Shown one piece after another: positions 54,555 to 64,000 of a stretch of 64,000 nucleotides of DNA. Within the stretch, counting starts at the first letter, position 1; the number at the start of each line of letters is the position of its first letter. The notes under the pieces are model-generated. The model was not told the DNA's origin, did no database searches, and saw only the letters and a list, made by a program, of their open reading frames with translations. This DNA comes from Klebsiella africana. GTDB taxonomy: Bacteria; Pseudomonadota; Gammaproteobacteria; Enterobacterales; Enterobacteriaceae. The translations under genes and the position numbers were made by a program. The DNA lies in contig NZ_CP084874.1 of the NCBI RefSeq assembly GCF_020526085.1, positions 4,340,001-4,404,000 on the forward strand, in the 5' to 3' direction.

Positions 54555-55919
54555 TCACGCCAGATAGTGGCTGAGGAACAGTAGCGCCAGCGAGACATTT
54601 ATCGCCCCGCCGATGCGGGTAGCGATCTGCGCGAACGGCATCAGGCTCATGCGGTTACCGGCGGTGAGGATCGCCACATCGCCGGTGCCGCCCTGCCCGC
54701 TCTGGCAACAGGAGACAATCGCCACATCGATCGGGTGCATCCCTATCTTTTTACCGACAAAGAAGCCGGTCGCCACCAGCGCGGAGACGGTACTGACGAT
54801 CACCAGCAGGTTGGTGAAGGTGAAGGCGTTCACCAGCTCCTGCCACGGAGTGATCGCCACGCCGACGGCAAAGAGGATCGGATAGGTAACCGCGGTGCGG
54901 AAGAATTTATACACCATCTGCGATCCCTCCTGCAGGCGCGGAGAAACCACGTTAGCCAGCTTTAACAGCACCGCGAGGAACAGCATCCCCACCGGCGCCG
55001 GCAGGCCAATCAGTTTGTGACCGAGCATCCCCATCATATACAGCAGCACCGCCAGCAGCGCGCCGGAGGCCAGGGTCCCGACGTCGGTTTTGCCGCTCAC
55101 GCCTTCACTCTCGCCAAGCGTGCGGGTTTCATGGCTGCGGTTCGGCATCAGTTGCCCTTCCCCGGTGAGATGCGGGAAGCGCTTGCCGAGCTGGTTGAGG
55201 CAGCCAGAGATGACTATCGCCGTCAGGCTGCCAAGCATCACCATCGGCAACACCCGGCCAAGGGCAACGCCCTGATCCATATGCATCAGCGCAGCGTAAC
55301 CCATCGACAGCGGGATCGCCCCTTCTCCCACACCGCCGGCCATAATTGGCAGCACGATAAAGAAGAACACCTGGAACGGCTCCATACCCAGCAGCGTACC
55401 AACGCCGATGCCCACCAGCATGCCGACCACTTCGCCGCACAGCATCGGGAAGAAGATCTTCAGAAAGCCCTGAATCAGCGTGGTGCGGTTCATACTCATG
55501 ATGCTGCCGACGATAATACAGCAGATGTAGAGATAGAGGATGTTGGTGGATTTATAGAATTTGGTCGTGGATTCAACGACCACGTCCGGCAGCAGACCAT
55601 AGTGAACCAGCGCGGAAGGAATAAAAGTGGCGCAGATCGCCGCCGCGCCGAGTTTCCCCAACACCGGTAGGCGTTTACCAAACTCACCGCAGGCGAAGCC
55701 AAAGAACGCCAGAGTGGCCACCATCACCACGATATCGCTCGGCAGTTTACCGCCAAGGCAGTCGAGGGCAATCAGCCCCCCGGCCAGCAAAAACAGCGGC
55801 AGCGGGACGATGCCCACCTTCCAGTTATCCATGATGTGCCACCAGCGCTGCTTCAGCGTGGTTTTCGGCGTATTGATCGGTTCAAGGGTTGCAGAGAATG
55901 CATTGTCTGTGGTGCTCAT
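54555..55919 (-). CDS. citW: Citrate/acetate antiporter CitW (2-hydroxycarboxylate transporter family)
   Basis: Member of the 2HCT family (CitS, CitP, MaeN). Both family GGXG re-entrant-loop motifs are seen: IMAGGVGEGAIPLS and SGQGGTGDVAIL. The substrate-binding arginine region is QIATRIGGAINV. There are about eleven membrane segments. The ATG at 55919 (MSTTDNAFSATLEPINTPKT, 454 residues) has AGGG at suitable distance; an ATG at 55946 would add nine residues but lacks a ribosome-binding site. The pairing with citX and divergent citYZ fits the K. pneumoniae CitW locus, reported as a citrate/acetate exchanger used in citrate fermentation. Confidence 0.85.
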   Translation of the reverse strand: MSTTDNAFSATLEPINTPKTTLKQRWWHIMDNWKVGIVPLPLFLLAGGLIALDCLGGKLPSDIVVMVATLAFFGFACGEFGKRLPVLGKLGAAAICATFIPSALVHYGLLPDVVVESTTKFYKSTNILYLYICCIIVGSIMSMNRTTLIQGFLKIFFPMLCGEVVGMLVGIGVGTLLGMEPFQVFFFIVLPIMAGGVGEGAIPLSMGYAALMHMDQGVALGRVLPMVMLGSLTAIVISGCLNQLGKRFPHLTGEGQLMPNRSHETRTLGESEGVSGKTDVGTLASGALLAVLLYMMGMLGHKLIGLPAPVGMLFLAVLLKLANVVSPRLQEGSQMVYKFFRTAVTYPILFAVGVAITPWQELVNAFTFTNLLVIVSTVSALVATGFFVGKKIGMHPIDVAIVSCCQSGQGGTGDVAILTAGNRMSLMPFAQIATRIGGAINVSLALLFLSHYLA

Positions 55920-56233
55920 AAATTCAGCCCTGTCGTTATTATTCATTTTCAGCGTAAAGGGACTGCGGCGTCGTTAATGTGAAGCTCCCCAGATTAAAAA
56001 AGAAGTTTTAATGGTCACTATGGTTTTTATGGTTTCTATTCGCGGAACCGTGCAGGAGTGATATATCGCTGATTTATTGTCGTGGTTTTTATGGTTTTTA
56101 TTTCCCGCCGCGGCTGATTTCCGCGACAGCCCGCCAGCGCCTGCGTCGATGATCACAACTTTCCATTAACATTTACGTCACGAGACAGAAAAATGATAGA
56201 GTGCCGGGAGGGTATATACGCTGTCCGGGACCT
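55920..56233. promoter_or_regulatory. citW/citY divergent promoter region
   Basis: About 310 bp with AT-rich stretches. It contains the exact direct repeat TGGTTTTTATGGTTT at 56021-56035 and 56083-56097, 62 bp apart. A diverged extension (ATGGTCACTATGG) precedes the first copy. These are candidate binding sites for the adjacent response regulator. Confidence 0.6.
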
Positions 56234-57859
56234 ATGAAATTATCTTTTCAATATAAGCTGTTTATTTCGCTGGTCGCTTTTTTTTCCGTCCTCTTTATCG
56301 CGCTCGGCATTTATTATTATTTTGACGCCAGCCGCCAGCTGTATCAGGAAATGAGTGGCCGGGCCAAAATTCAGGCTGAAGAAATAGCCCTGATGCCAAA
56401 TTTACGTCAGCAGGTCAGCCAGCACGATCCGCAGGCGATTCGGGCGTTTATGCAGCAAATCGCCGCCCATAGCGATGCCAGCTTCATCGTCATCGGCGAC
56501 CGTCAGGGGATTCATCTGTTTCACTCCGTCCACCCGGAATGGGTTGGCACGCGACTGGTCGGTGGCGACAACCAGGCGGTACTGGAGGGACACACCATCA
56601 CCACCATACGCAAAGGCGGCCTTGGCGTCTCACTGCGTAGCAAAACGCCCATCGTCGATGACGAGGGGCAGGTGATCGGCATCGTCTCCGTGGGCTACCT
56701 GACCAGCTATCTCGACAGCATTACCCTGACCAAAGTGATCAATATTTTTATCGCTGCCATCCTGCTGCTCATCGCTCTGTTTATCTTCTCCTGGTACTTT
56801 ACCCGCAGTATCAAGAAACAGATTTTTTCGCTCGAGCCGCGAGAGATAGGTCTGCTGGTGCGTCAGCAAAAGGCGATGATGGAGTCGATTTTTGAAGGAG
56901 TGATCGTCATCGATCGCCAGCGGCGTATTGAGGTGATTAACCATGCCGCCCGCAGCCTGCTGGGGCTCAGCCAGCCCGCCCGCCAGCTGCGCGGTCAGTT
57001 GATTGACAGCGTCATTTCGCCGCAGCCTTTTTTCGCCAGCGGCGACATGCTCGAGCGCGATACCCATGACGAACTGTGCCGCTTCAACCAGCTGACAGTA
57101 CTTGCCAGCCGGGTGCGCATTATGCTGGAGAATACCCTGCAGGGCTGGGTGATCACTTTCCGCGATCGCAACGAAATCAATGCCCTCACCGCCCAGCTCA
57201 GCCAGGTGAAGCGCTATGTCGACAATCTGCGCATCATGCGCCACGAGCAGCTCAACCGGATGACCACCCTCTCCGGCCTGCTGCATATGGGCCACTATGA
57301 CGAAGCGATCCGCTATATTCAGGCCCAGTCGGAGCATGCCCAGGAGCTACTGGACTTCATCTCCTCGCACTTTCAGTCGCCAACGCTGTGCGGCCTGCTG
57401 CTTGGCAAAGCCACCCGCGCCCGGGAAAAAGGCGTGGCCCTGAGCTTCGATCCGGCCTGTCGTATCGACCGTCCGCTGCCATCGCTGATGGAATCCGAAC
57501 TGATCTCCATCATTGGCAACCTGCTGGATAATGCCATCGAAGCCACGCAGCGCGCAGAGTTTCCACACGAGCCGGTGGAGGTGTTGATCCAGCTCAACGC
57601 CCGGGAACTGATTATCGAAGTGGCTGACCGCGGCGTCGGCATCCGCCCCGATATTCGCGACCGTATTTTTGAACGCGGCGTCACCACCAAAACCCGTGGC
57701 GATCATGGTATTGGTCTGTATCTTATTGAACATTATGTCACTCAGGCGGGCGGCACTATCGAAGTCGCCGATAACGCGCCGCGGGGAACGATCTTCACCC
57801 TGTTTATCCCGGCCGATGCCCCCACCTGTCCGCAACCGGAGGCCCCCGATGCATCATGA
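56234..57859 (+). CDS. citY: Citrate-type sensor histidine kinase CitY
   Basis: CitA/DcuS-family membrane kinase, 541 residues from the ATG at 56234 (MKLSFQYKLFISLVAFFSVL). Membrane segments lie at about 9-30 and 174-196, enclosing a periplasmic PAS-like citrate-sensing domain. A cytoplasmic PAS domain (about 215-320) follows. The phosphorylated histidine is H337 in IMRHEQLNRM, and the ATPase domain has NLLDNAIEA (about 429-437) and RGDHGIGLYLIE. It overlaps citZ by 11 bp. By analogy with CitAB it should respond to citrate under anaerobic conditions and control citWX. Confidence 0.88.
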   Translation: MKLSFQYKLFISLVAFFSVLFIALGIYYYFDASRQLYQEMSGRAKIQAEEIALMPNLRQQVSQHDPQAIRAFMQQIAAHSDASFIVIGDRQGIHLFHSVHPEWVGTRLVGGDNQAVLEGHTITTIRKGGLGVSLRSKTPIVDDEGQVIGIVSVGYLTSYLDSITLTKVINIFIAAILLLIALFIFSWYFTRSIKKQIFSLEPREIGLLVRQQKAMMESIFEGVIVIDRQRRIEVINHAARSLLGLSQPARQLRGQLIDSVISPQPFFASGDMLERDTHDELCRFNQLTVLASRVRIMLENTLQGWVITFRDRNEINALTAQLSQVKRYVDNLRIMRHEQLNRMTTLSGLLHMGHYDEAIRYIQAQSEHAQELLDFISSHFQSPTLCGLLLGKATRAREKGVALSFDPACRIDRPLPSLMESELISIIGNLLDNAIEATQRAEFPHEPVEVLIQLNARELIIEVADRGVGIRPDIRDRIFERGVTTKTRGDHGIGLYLIEHYVTQAGGTIEVADNAPRGTIFTLFIPADAPTCPQPEAPDAS

Positions 57860-58547
57860 CCTGGTCGATGTGCTAATCATTGAAGACGAGAGCGAGCTGG
57901 CGCGCCTGCACGCCGAGCTTGTGCAGAAACATCCGCGTCTGCGGCTGGCAGGGATGGCGGCCTCCCTCGCCCAGGCGCGGCATTTGCTCCACGCAACGCC
58001 GCCGCAGCTGGTGCTGCTGGATAACTATTTGCCGGACGGCAAAGGGGTGACGCTGATGACCGACCCGGCGCTGGCGACCAGCCATTGTTCGGTGATCTTT
58101 ATCACCGCCGCCAGCGATATGGAAACCTGCAGCCTGGCCATCCGCAACGGCGCCTTCGACTATATCCTTAAGCCGGTGTCATGGAAGCGACTGAGCCAGT
58201 CACTGGAGCGCTTTATCCAGTTCTACGATCAGCAGCGAGAATGGAAAATCGTCGATCAGCAGAACGTCGATTCCCTCTACCAACTGCAGGCGAAGAACTA
58301 TCGCGTGGATAGCGGCAGCAAAGGAATTGAAGAAAAGACGCTGGCGCTGGTGCAGGGGTTATTTAGTGGCCGGGAAGCGCACTGTTTTTCCGTCGATGAG
58401 GTGGTCAGCGCCGCCGGACTCAGCAAAACCACCGCCCGTCGCTATCTGGAACATGGCGTTGAGACCGGCTTTCTGGAGGTGGAAATGCAGTACGGAAAAA
58501 TTGGCCATCCGCGGCGGCTGTACCGCCGCGCCCAGAGCAAAAGCTAG
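57849..58547 (+). CDS. citZ: Response regulator CitZ
   Basis: CitB/DcuR-family response regulator of 232 residues starting at 57849 (MHHDLVDVLIIEDESELARL), inside the end of citY. The receiver domain has acidic residues EDE near the N-terminus, phospho-acceptor D58 in LLDNYLPDGKG and K108 in ILKPVSW. The C-terminal helix-turn-helix includes FSVDEVVSAAGLSKTTARRYL. The longer in-frame start upstream lies within citY and is not used. The predicted target is the citW/citY intergenic region. Confidence 0.9.
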   Translation: MHHDLVDVLIIEDESELARLHAELVQKHPRLRLAGMAASLAQARHLLHATPPQLVLLDNYLPDGKGVTLMTDPALATSHCSVIFITAASDMETCSLAIRNGAFDYILKPVSWKRLSQSLERFIQFYDQQREWKIVDQQNVDSLYQLQAKNYRVDSGSKGIEEKTLALVQGLFSGREAHCFSVDEVVSAAGLSKTTARRYLEHGVETGFLEVEMQYGKIGHPRRLYRRAQSKS

Positions 58548-58549
58548 AG

Positions 58550-58572
58550 GCCCCTCGCTGAACGGGAGGGGC
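58550..58572. terminator. Hairpin between citZ and djlA
   Basis: GCCCCTC and GAGGGGC form a 7-bp stem around an 8-base loop in the 33-bp gap between convergent genes. The T tract is weak on both strands. Confidence 0.6.
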
Positions 58573-58580
58573 GGGAAAAC

Positions 58581-59408
58581 TCAGAAGCCGCGCTGCTCTT
58601 TGATCAGCTCCCAGGCTTTCTGAATCTCCTGAGCTTTCTGTTTGGCCATTTCCATCATCTCTGGCGGCAACCCTTTCGCCACCAGTTTGTCAGGATGGTG
58701 CTCGTTCATTAGCTTACGATAGGCGCGCTTTACCGTCGCCGCGTCATCGGTCGGTTTCACCCCCAGCACATTGCAAGCGTCTTCAAGGGTTGGCCCGCGC
58801 TGCGCCTGCTGCCAGCCGGCGTTGCCGCCACGCTGACCATAAGATTGCTGCTGTGAACTGCCGCCAAACTGGGCGCCGCCCTGCATCATCCGCAGGAATT
58901 GATCGAACTGGGCGCGGGAGATGCCGAGCTCGTCGGCAATGACGAACAGCACTTCCCGTTCGTTAGGGTGCAATTCGCCGTCGGCGAACGCCGCCTGCAG
59001 CTGAATTTCCAGAAACATCCGAATCAGATCGAAGCGACCAAAGCAGACGCTGCGCAGCTGACGCATTTTCTCGCGCAGCGGATAGTTGTCGGCCTTGCCA
59101 TCGCGAAACGCCTGCTGCGCCGCCGTGCGCGAGGCGCCGTGCAGGTTCATGCGATCCATCAGCACATTGGCGACATGAATATCTGCTTCGGTGACGCGTC
59201 CCTTGGATTTGGTCAGGTGCCCCATCACTTCAAAGGTAGTGGAAAAGAAGAGCGACTGGCGCTCCTGTTGATTGGCGAAGAGATTCAACCGGCGGCTGCG
59301 CGCCCGGTCAAACATATGCCCCACCAGGAAGCCGAGCACCACGCCCCAAAACCCAACGCCCATCAGCAAAGCCACTGCCACGCCAATCACTTTACCCAAA
59401 TACTGCAT
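58581..59408 (-). CDS. djlA: Co-chaperone DjlA
   Basis: Membrane-anchored DnaJ-like protein that stimulates DnaK and affects the Rcs envelope stress response. It has an N-terminal membrane segment (about residues 7-30, [20 protein letters not shown]), a TerB-like central domain (about 50-190), a Gln/Gly-rich linker and a C-terminal J domain with the HPD motif ([12 protein letters not shown]). At 275 residues it is slightly longer than the 271 of E. coli through the linker ([18 protein letters not shown]). Confidence 0.96.
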   Translation of the reverse strand: MQYLGKVIGVAVALLMGVGFWGVVLGFLVGHMFDRARSRRLNLFANQQERQSLFFSTTFEVMGHLTKSKGRVTEADIHVANVLMDRMNLHGASRTAAQQAFRDGKADNYPLREKMRQLRSVCFGRFDLIRMFLEIQLQAAFADGELHPNEREVLFVIADELGISRAQFDQFLRMMQGGAQFGGSSQQQSYGQRGGNAGWQQAQRGPTLEDACNVLGVKPTDDAATVKRAYRKLMNEHHPDKLVAKGLPPEMMEMAKQKAQEIQKAWELIKEQRGF

Positions 59409-59651
59409 AGACTCCCCAACTGTTTATCGCCGTTAAGCTCGAATATGACCGCACGTTACCCGGCACTCACGCCTCGGTCAATTGTGGGACATAGCCTATA
59501 ATTTGCTTTATCATACTCGTCATTCAACAGGGTGCCTAACGCTCGGGCTCGAAACGGGCAGGATTAACACTAGCGTGATAATGTTGAGTAAGTTAGGCTC
59601 TGACCGTTTGCAAGCCGCTGCCACAAGATGATGGAACAATAAATACAACGT
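59409..59651. promoter_or_regulatory. djlA/lptD divergent promoter region
   Basis: 243 bp between divergent start codons. The E. coli equivalent includes a sigma-E-dependent lptD promoter; I cannot place it with confidence here. No gene is seen. Confidence 0.5.
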
Positions 59652-62000
59652 ATGAAAAAACGTATTCCCAGCCTCCTGGCTACGATGATTGCCAGCGCCT
59701 TGTATAGCCAACAAGGCCTCGCTGCCGATCTCGCAACGCAATGTATGCTTGGCGTGCCAAGCTTTGATCGTCCGCTCGTGGAAGGGCGGCCTGGCGATCT
59801 GCCGGTGACGATTAACGCCGATCATGCGAAGGGCAACTACCCGGATAATGCCGTCTTCACTGGCAACGTCGATATTAACCAGGGGAATAGCCGTCTACGA
59901 GCCGACGAAGTTCAGTTGCATCAGCAGCAGGCCGCAGGCCAGGCGCAGCCGGTGCGAACGGTGGATGCGCTGGGCAACGTCCATTACGACGATAACCAGG
60001 TGATCCTTAAAGGGCCAAAAGCCTGGTCGAATCTGAACACCAAAGATACCAACGTCTGGCAGGGCGATTATCAAATGGTCGGCCGCCAGGGACGCGGTAC
60101 CGCGGACCTGATGAAACAGCGCGGCGAAAACCGCTACACCATTCTGGAAAACGGCAGCTTTACCTCCTGTCTGCCGGGATCCGACACCTGGAGCGTCGTG
60201 GGCAGCGAAGTCATCCACGACCGTGAGGAACAAGTCGCCGAGATCTGGAATGCCCGCTTCAAGCTTGGCTCCGTGCCAATCTTCTACAGTCCCTACCTGC
60301 AGCTGCCGGTGGGCGATAAGCGTCGTTCAGGCTTCCTGATCCCGAACGCCAAATACAGCACCAAAAACGGTGTGGAATTCTCCCTGCCGTACTACTGGAA
60401 TATCGCGCCGAACTTCGATGCTACTATCACCCCGCACTATATGAACAAACGCGGCGGCGTGATGTGGGAAAACGAATTCCGCTATCTGACCCATCTCGGC
60501 AGCGGCTTGACCGAATTCGACTACCTGCCGTCGGATAAAGTCTATGAAGACGACCACTCCAAAGACAGCAACAGCCGCCGCTGGTTGTTCTACTGGAACC
60601 ACTCCGGGGTTATCGATCAGGTCTGGCGTCTGAACGCTGACTACACCAAGGTTAGCGATCCTGACTACTTCAGCGATTTCAGCTCGAAATATGGCTCCAG
60701 TACTGACGGCTACGCCACACAGAAGTTCAGCGCCGGTTACGTCAATCAGAACTTTGACGCCACGGTCTCAACCAAGCAGTTCCAGGTCTTTGACCGGGAA
60801 TCGAGCAACTCCTACTCGGCTCAGCCGCAGCTGGACGTCAACTATTACCAGAATGATGTCGGACCGTTCGATACCCATCTGTACGGTCAGGTTGCCCATT
60901 TTGTTAACTCCAATAACAACATGCCAGAAGCAACCCGCGTTCACTTCGAACCGACGATCAACCTGCCGCTGTCCAACGGCTGGGGTAGCCTGAATACTGA
61001 AGCCAAGCTGCTGGCGACCCACTACCAGCAGAGCAACCTCGATAAATACAATGCGGCCAACGGCACCGACTATAAAGAGTCCGTTAGCCGCGTGATGCCG
61101 CAGTTTAAAGTCGACGGTAAAATGGTCTTTGAACGCGACCTGCAGGAGGGATTCACCCAAACGCTGGAACCGCGTATGCAGTATCTCTACGTACCGTACC
61201 GCGATCAGAGTGAAATCGGCAGCTACGACTCCACACTGTTACAGTCAGACTATAGCGGTCTGTTCCGCGACCGCACCTATAGTGGTCTGGACCGCATTGC
61301 GTCGGCCAACCAGCTCTCCACCGGGATCACCTCCCGCGTATATGATGCCGCCGCCGTGGAACGTTTTAATATTTCCGTTGGTCAAATCTACTATTTCACC
61401 GAGTCACGCACCGGTGATGACAACATCAACTGGGAGAACAACGACACCACGGGTTCACTGGTCTGGGCTGGCGATACTTACTGGCGCATTACCGATGACT
61501 GGGGCTTGCGTGGGGGGATCCAGTACGATACGCGTCTGGATAACGTCGCCACCGGTAACGGCACCATTGAATACCGTCGGGATGAGAACCGCTTAGTCCA
61601 GCTTAACTATCGTTACGCCAGCCCGGAATACATTCAGGCCACACTGCCATCGTATTCCACGGCTGAACAATATAAACAGGGTATTTCGCAGGTGGGGATG
61701 ACCGCCAGCTGGCCGATCGTCGATCGCTGGTCCGTGGTCGGGGCATACTACTACGATACCAATACCCGGAAAGCAGCAAATCAGATGTTGGGCGTCCAGT
61801 ATAACTCCTGCTGCTACGCCATCCGTCTTGGCTACGAACGTAAAGTCAACGGCTGGAACAGCAACGACAACGGCGGTGAGAGCAAATACGACAACACCTT
61901 CGGAATCAATATCGAATTGCGCGGTCTGAGCTCTAACTACGGCCTCGGCACCCAGCAGATGCTGCGTTCGAACATTTTACCGTACCAGAGCTCCCTGTGA
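59652..62000 (+). CDS. lptD: LPS-assembly protein LptD
   Basis: Essential outer-membrane beta barrel (older names imp, ostA) that, with LptE, inserts lipopolysaccharide. The 782 residues include a 25-residue signal peptide ([20 protein letters not shown], cut after GLAA), an N-terminal beta-jellyroll and a 26-strand barrel. All four disulfide cysteines are in place: one in ATQCMLG, one in TSCLPGS and the adjacent pair in NSCCYAIR. It starts the lptD-surA-pdxA series. Confidence 0.97.
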   Translation: MKKRIPSLLATMIASALYSQQGLAADLATQCMLGVPSFDRPLVEGRPGDLPVTINADHAKGNYPDNAVFTGNVDINQGNSRLRADEVQLHQQQAAGQAQPVRTVDALGNVHYDDNQVILKGPKAWSNLNTKDTNVWQGDYQMVGRQGRGTADLMKQRGENRYTILENGSFTSCLPGSDTWSVVGSEVIHDREEQVAEIWNARFKLGSVPIFYSPYLQLPVGDKRRSGFLIPNAKYSTKNGVEFSLPYYWNIAPNFDATITPHYMNKRGGVMWENEFRYLTHLGSGLTEFDYLPSDKVYEDDHSKDSNSRRWLFYWNHSGVIDQVWRLNADYTKVSDPDYFSDFSSKYGSSTDGYATQKFSAGYVNQNFDATVSTKQFQVFDRESSNSYSAQPQLDVNYYQNDVGPFDTHLYGQVAHFVNSNNNMPEATRVHFEPTINLPLSNGWGSLNTEAKLLATHYQQSNLDKYNAANGTDYKESVSRVMPQFKVDGKMVFERDLQEGFTQTLEPRMQYLYVPYRDQSEIGSYDSTLLQSDYSGLFRDRTYSGLDRIASANQLSTGITSRVYDAAAVERFNISVGQIYYFTESRTGDDNINWENNDTTGSLVWAGDTYWRITDDWGLRGGIQYDTRLDNVATGNGTIEYRRDENRLVQLNYRYASPEYIQATLPSYSTAEQYKQGISQVGMTASWPIVDRWSVVGAYYYDTNTRKAANQMLGVQYNSCCYAIRLGYERKVNGWNSNDNGGESKYDNTFGINIELRGLSSNYGLGTQQMLRSNILPYQSSL

Positions 62001-62054
62001 TGCGGCTGGTTTACAACATCATCCGCATTTGCGGTTAATCGAAATGGAAAAAGT

Positions 62055-63341
62055 ATGAAGAACTGGAAAACGCTGCTTCTCGGTATCGCCATGATCGCGA
62101 ATACCAGTTTCGCTGCCCCCCAGGTGGTCGATAAAGTAGCGGCCGTCGTCAATAATGGCGTCGTGCTGGAAAGCGACGTCGATGGTTTGATGCAATCGGT
62201 TAAGCTCAATGCTGGTCAGGCTGGCCAACAGCTGCCGGATGACGCCACCCTGCGCCATCAAATTCTCGAAAGACTGATCATGGACCAGATCGTGTTACAG
62301 ATGGGGCAGAAGATGGGCGTGAAGGTCTCTGACGACCAGCTCGATCAGGCTATCGCCAACATCGCCAAACAAAACAATATGACCATGGATCAGATGCGCA
62401 GCCGTCTGGCCTATGAAGGCATCAACTATAACACCTACCGTAACCAGATCCGTAAAGAGATGCTGATTTCGGAAGTGCGTAACAATGAAGTGCGTCGTCG
62501 CATCACCGTGCTGCCGCAGGAAGTGGAAGCGCTGGCGAAACAGATCGGCGACCAGAACGATGCCAGCACCGAGCTCAACCTGAGCCACATCCTGATCCCG
62601 CTGCCGGAAAACCCGACCTCTGACGAAGTCGCCGCGGCCCAGGAACAAGCAAACTCCATCGTTGAGCAGGCGCGCAACGGTGCGAACTTCGGCAAACTGG
62701 CTATCACCTACTCCGCTGACCAACAGGCGCTGAAGGGTGGCCAGATGGGTTGGGGCCGTATCCAGGAGCTGCCGGGCATTTTCGCTCAGGCGTTAAGCAC
62801 GGCGAAGAAAGGGGATATCGTCGGTCCGATTCGTTCCGGCGTTGGTTTCCACATTCTGAAAGTCAACGACCTGCGCGGTGGTACCCAGAATATCTCCGTC
62901 ACCGAGGTTCACGCCCGTCATATTCTGCTTAAGCCGTCACCGATCATGAACGATGCCCAGGCGCAGGCTAAGCTGGAACAGATCGCAGCCGAGATTAAGA
63001 GCGGGAAAATCACGTTTGCTCAAGCGGCGAAAAACTATTCTGAAGATCCGGGCTCGGCAAACCAGGGCGGTGATTTAGGCTGGGCCACGCCGGACATCTT
63101 CGACCCGGCATTCCGCGATGCGCTGATGCGTCTGAACAAAGGGCAGACCAGCGGACCGGTGCACTCTTCCTTTGGCTGGCATCTGATCGAACTGCTGGAT
63201 AGCCGTCAGGTCGACAGAACCGACGCCGCGCAGAAAGATCGTGCTTACCGCATGCTGATGAACCGCAAATTCTCTGAAGAAGCGGCAACCTGGATGCAGG
63301 AACAGCGCGCCAGTGCGTACGTTAAAATTCTGAGCAACTAA
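62055..63341 (+). CDS. surA: Periplasmic chaperone and prolyl isomerase SurA
   Basis: Main chaperone for outer-membrane porins, including LptD. It has a 20-residue signal peptide ([19 protein letters not shown]), an N-terminal chaperone domain, two parvulin domains ([13 protein letters not shown]... and [13 protein letters not shown]...) and a C-terminal helix. The 428 residues equal E. coli. It lies 54 bp after lptD and 5 bp before pdxA. Confidence 0.97.
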   Translation: MKNWKTLLLGIAMIANTSFAAPQVVDKVAAVVNNGVVLESDVDGLMQSVKLNAGQAGQQLPDDATLRHQILERLIMDQIVLQMGQKMGVKVSDDQLDQAIANIAKQNNMTMDQMRSRLAYEGINYNTYRNQIRKEMLISEVRNNEVRRRITVLPQEVEALAKQIGDQNDASTELNLSHILIPLPENPTSDEVAAAQEQANSIVEQARNGANFGKLAITYSADQQALKGGQMGWGRIQELPGIFAQALSTAKKGDIVGPIRSGVGFHILKVNDLRGGTQNISVTEVHARHILLKPSPIMNDAQAQAKLEQIAAEIKSGKITFAQAAKNYSEDPGSANQGGDLGWATPDIFDPAFRDALMRLNKGQTSGPVHSSFGWHLIELLDSRQVDRTDAAQKDRAYRMLMNRKFSEEAATWMQEQRASAYVKILSN

Positions 63342-63346
63342 TATCG

Positions 63347-64000
63347 ATGCCTGAAACCCGTAAAGTTGTTATCACTCCCGGCGAACCCGCCGGGATTGGC
63401 CCTGACCTGGTCGTGCAGCTTGCCCAGCGCGACTGGCCAGTTGAGCTGGTGATCTGCGCCGATGGCGCCCTGTTAACTGACCGAGCCCAGCGGCTCGGTC
63501 TTCCTTTATCTCTCCTGCCATACGATCCTGCGCAACCGCCCGTCCCGCAGCGTGCCGGCACCCTGACGCTGCTGAACGTGCCGCTGAACGTTCCGGCGGA
63601 ACCCGGCGTGCTGAACGTGCAAAACGGCGCCTACGTAGTGGAGACGCTGGCGCGCGCCTGCGACGGCTGTCTGAACGGTGAATTTGCGGCGTTAGTGACC
63701 GGCCCGGTGCACAAAGGCAACATCAACGACGCTGGCATCGCCTTCACCGGTCATACCGAGTTCTTTGAAGAACGTGCCCAGGCCAGCAAAGTGGTAATGA
63801 TGCTGGCGACTGAAGAGCTGCGGGTGGCGCTGGTCACCACCCATCTGCCGTTGAAAGCCATCAGCGAAGCGATTACACCCGACCTGCTGCGCGAGATCAT
63901 CACCATCCTCGATCACGACCTGCGCACAAAGTTCGGTATTGCCCAGCCCCACGTACTGGTTTGCGGGCTTAATCCGCATGCCGGCGAAGGCGGCCATATG
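63347..64000 (+). CDS. pdxA: 4-hydroxythreonine-4-phosphate dehydrogenase (partial, 3' end outside window)
   Basis: NAD-dependent enzyme of pyridoxal 5'-phosphate synthesis. The ATG at 63347 ([20 protein letters not shown]) opens 218 codons that run to the window edge, about two thirds of the usual 330. [15 protein letters not shown] and FTGHTEFF are conserved, and the last visible residues, [10 protein letters not shown], are a family block. It is 5 bp after surA. Confidence 0.96.
   Translation, partial: MPETRKVVITPGEPAGIGPDLVVQLAQRDWPVELVICADGALLTDRAQRLGLPLSLLPYDPAQPPVPQRAGTLTLLNVPLNVPAEPGVLNVQNGAYVVETLARACDGCLNGEFAALVTGPVHKGNINDAGIAFTGHTEFFEERAQASKVVMMLATEELRVALVTTHLPLKAISEAITPDLLREIITILDHDLRTKFGIAQPHVLVCGLNPHAGEGGHM

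Overview
The window is enterobacterial chromosome, most likely Klebsiella (K. pneumoniae complex or a close relative). The backbone order dcw cluster - cra - ilvIH - leuO - leuLABCD - setA/sgrS/sgrR - thiBPQ - yabI - araC/araBAD - polB - rapA - rluA - djlA - lptD - surA - pdxA matches E. coli and Salmonella, with proteins nearly collinear with the E. coli ones. The citX-citW / citY-citZ set between rluA and djlA is a second citrate locus that I know from K. pneumoniae. ERIC-type repeats and a Klebsiella-like REP add to this. The species call is inference.

Region by region: (1) 1-15.6 kb, minus strand: the division and cell-wall cluster mraZ-rsmH-ftsL-ftsI-murE-murF-mraY-murD-ftsW-murG-murC-ddlB-ftsQ-ftsA. 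It is tightly overlapped, is driven from the mra promoter, carries a MraZ operator, and is cut by the window edge inside ftsA. (2) 16.1-26.4 kb: cra, ilvIH and leuO (minus) and the leucine operon leuLABCD (plus) with its leader peptide and attenuator. (3) 26.4-34.2 kb: an accessory block between leuD and setA. It holds a 677-residue flavin/[4Fe-4S] enoate-reductase-like enzyme, a YdiB-type quinate/shikimate dehydrogenase, a YdiM-type transporter, a type I dehydroquinase (AroD-like), a LysR regulator and an anion-symporter MFS protein. Two near-identical ATAG-N7-CTAT palindromes lie upstream of the two transport/enzyme units, suggesting one LysR regulon for hydroaromatic acids. (4) 34.2-41.9 kb: setA, the SgrS/SgrT dual-function RNA, sgrR, the TPP-riboswitch-controlled thiBPQ operon, and yabI. 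(5) 42.0-50.0 kb: araC, araBAD with a five-unit 61-bp tandem repeat between araA and araD, and SOS-regulated polB. (6) 50.2-58.5 kb: rapA, rluA, then citX-citW (minus) and citYZ (plus). (7) 58.6-64 kb: djlA, lptD, surA and the start of pdxA, cut by the window edge.

The most unusual observations concern RNA. A 177-bp palindromic element sits inside the small hairpin just after the target-pairing seed of SgrS. A 127-bp ERIC element sits inside the P3 arm of the TPP aptamer of thiBPQ, about 2 kb away. In both cases the conserved RNA parts on each side are intact and the inserted palindrome extends or replaces a host stem. The hydroaromatic-acid regulon in region 3 is the best candidate for an undescribed metabolic system. 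Its predicted chemistry is quinate or shikimate oxidation, dehydration to 3-dehydroshikimate, then reduction of the activated double bond.
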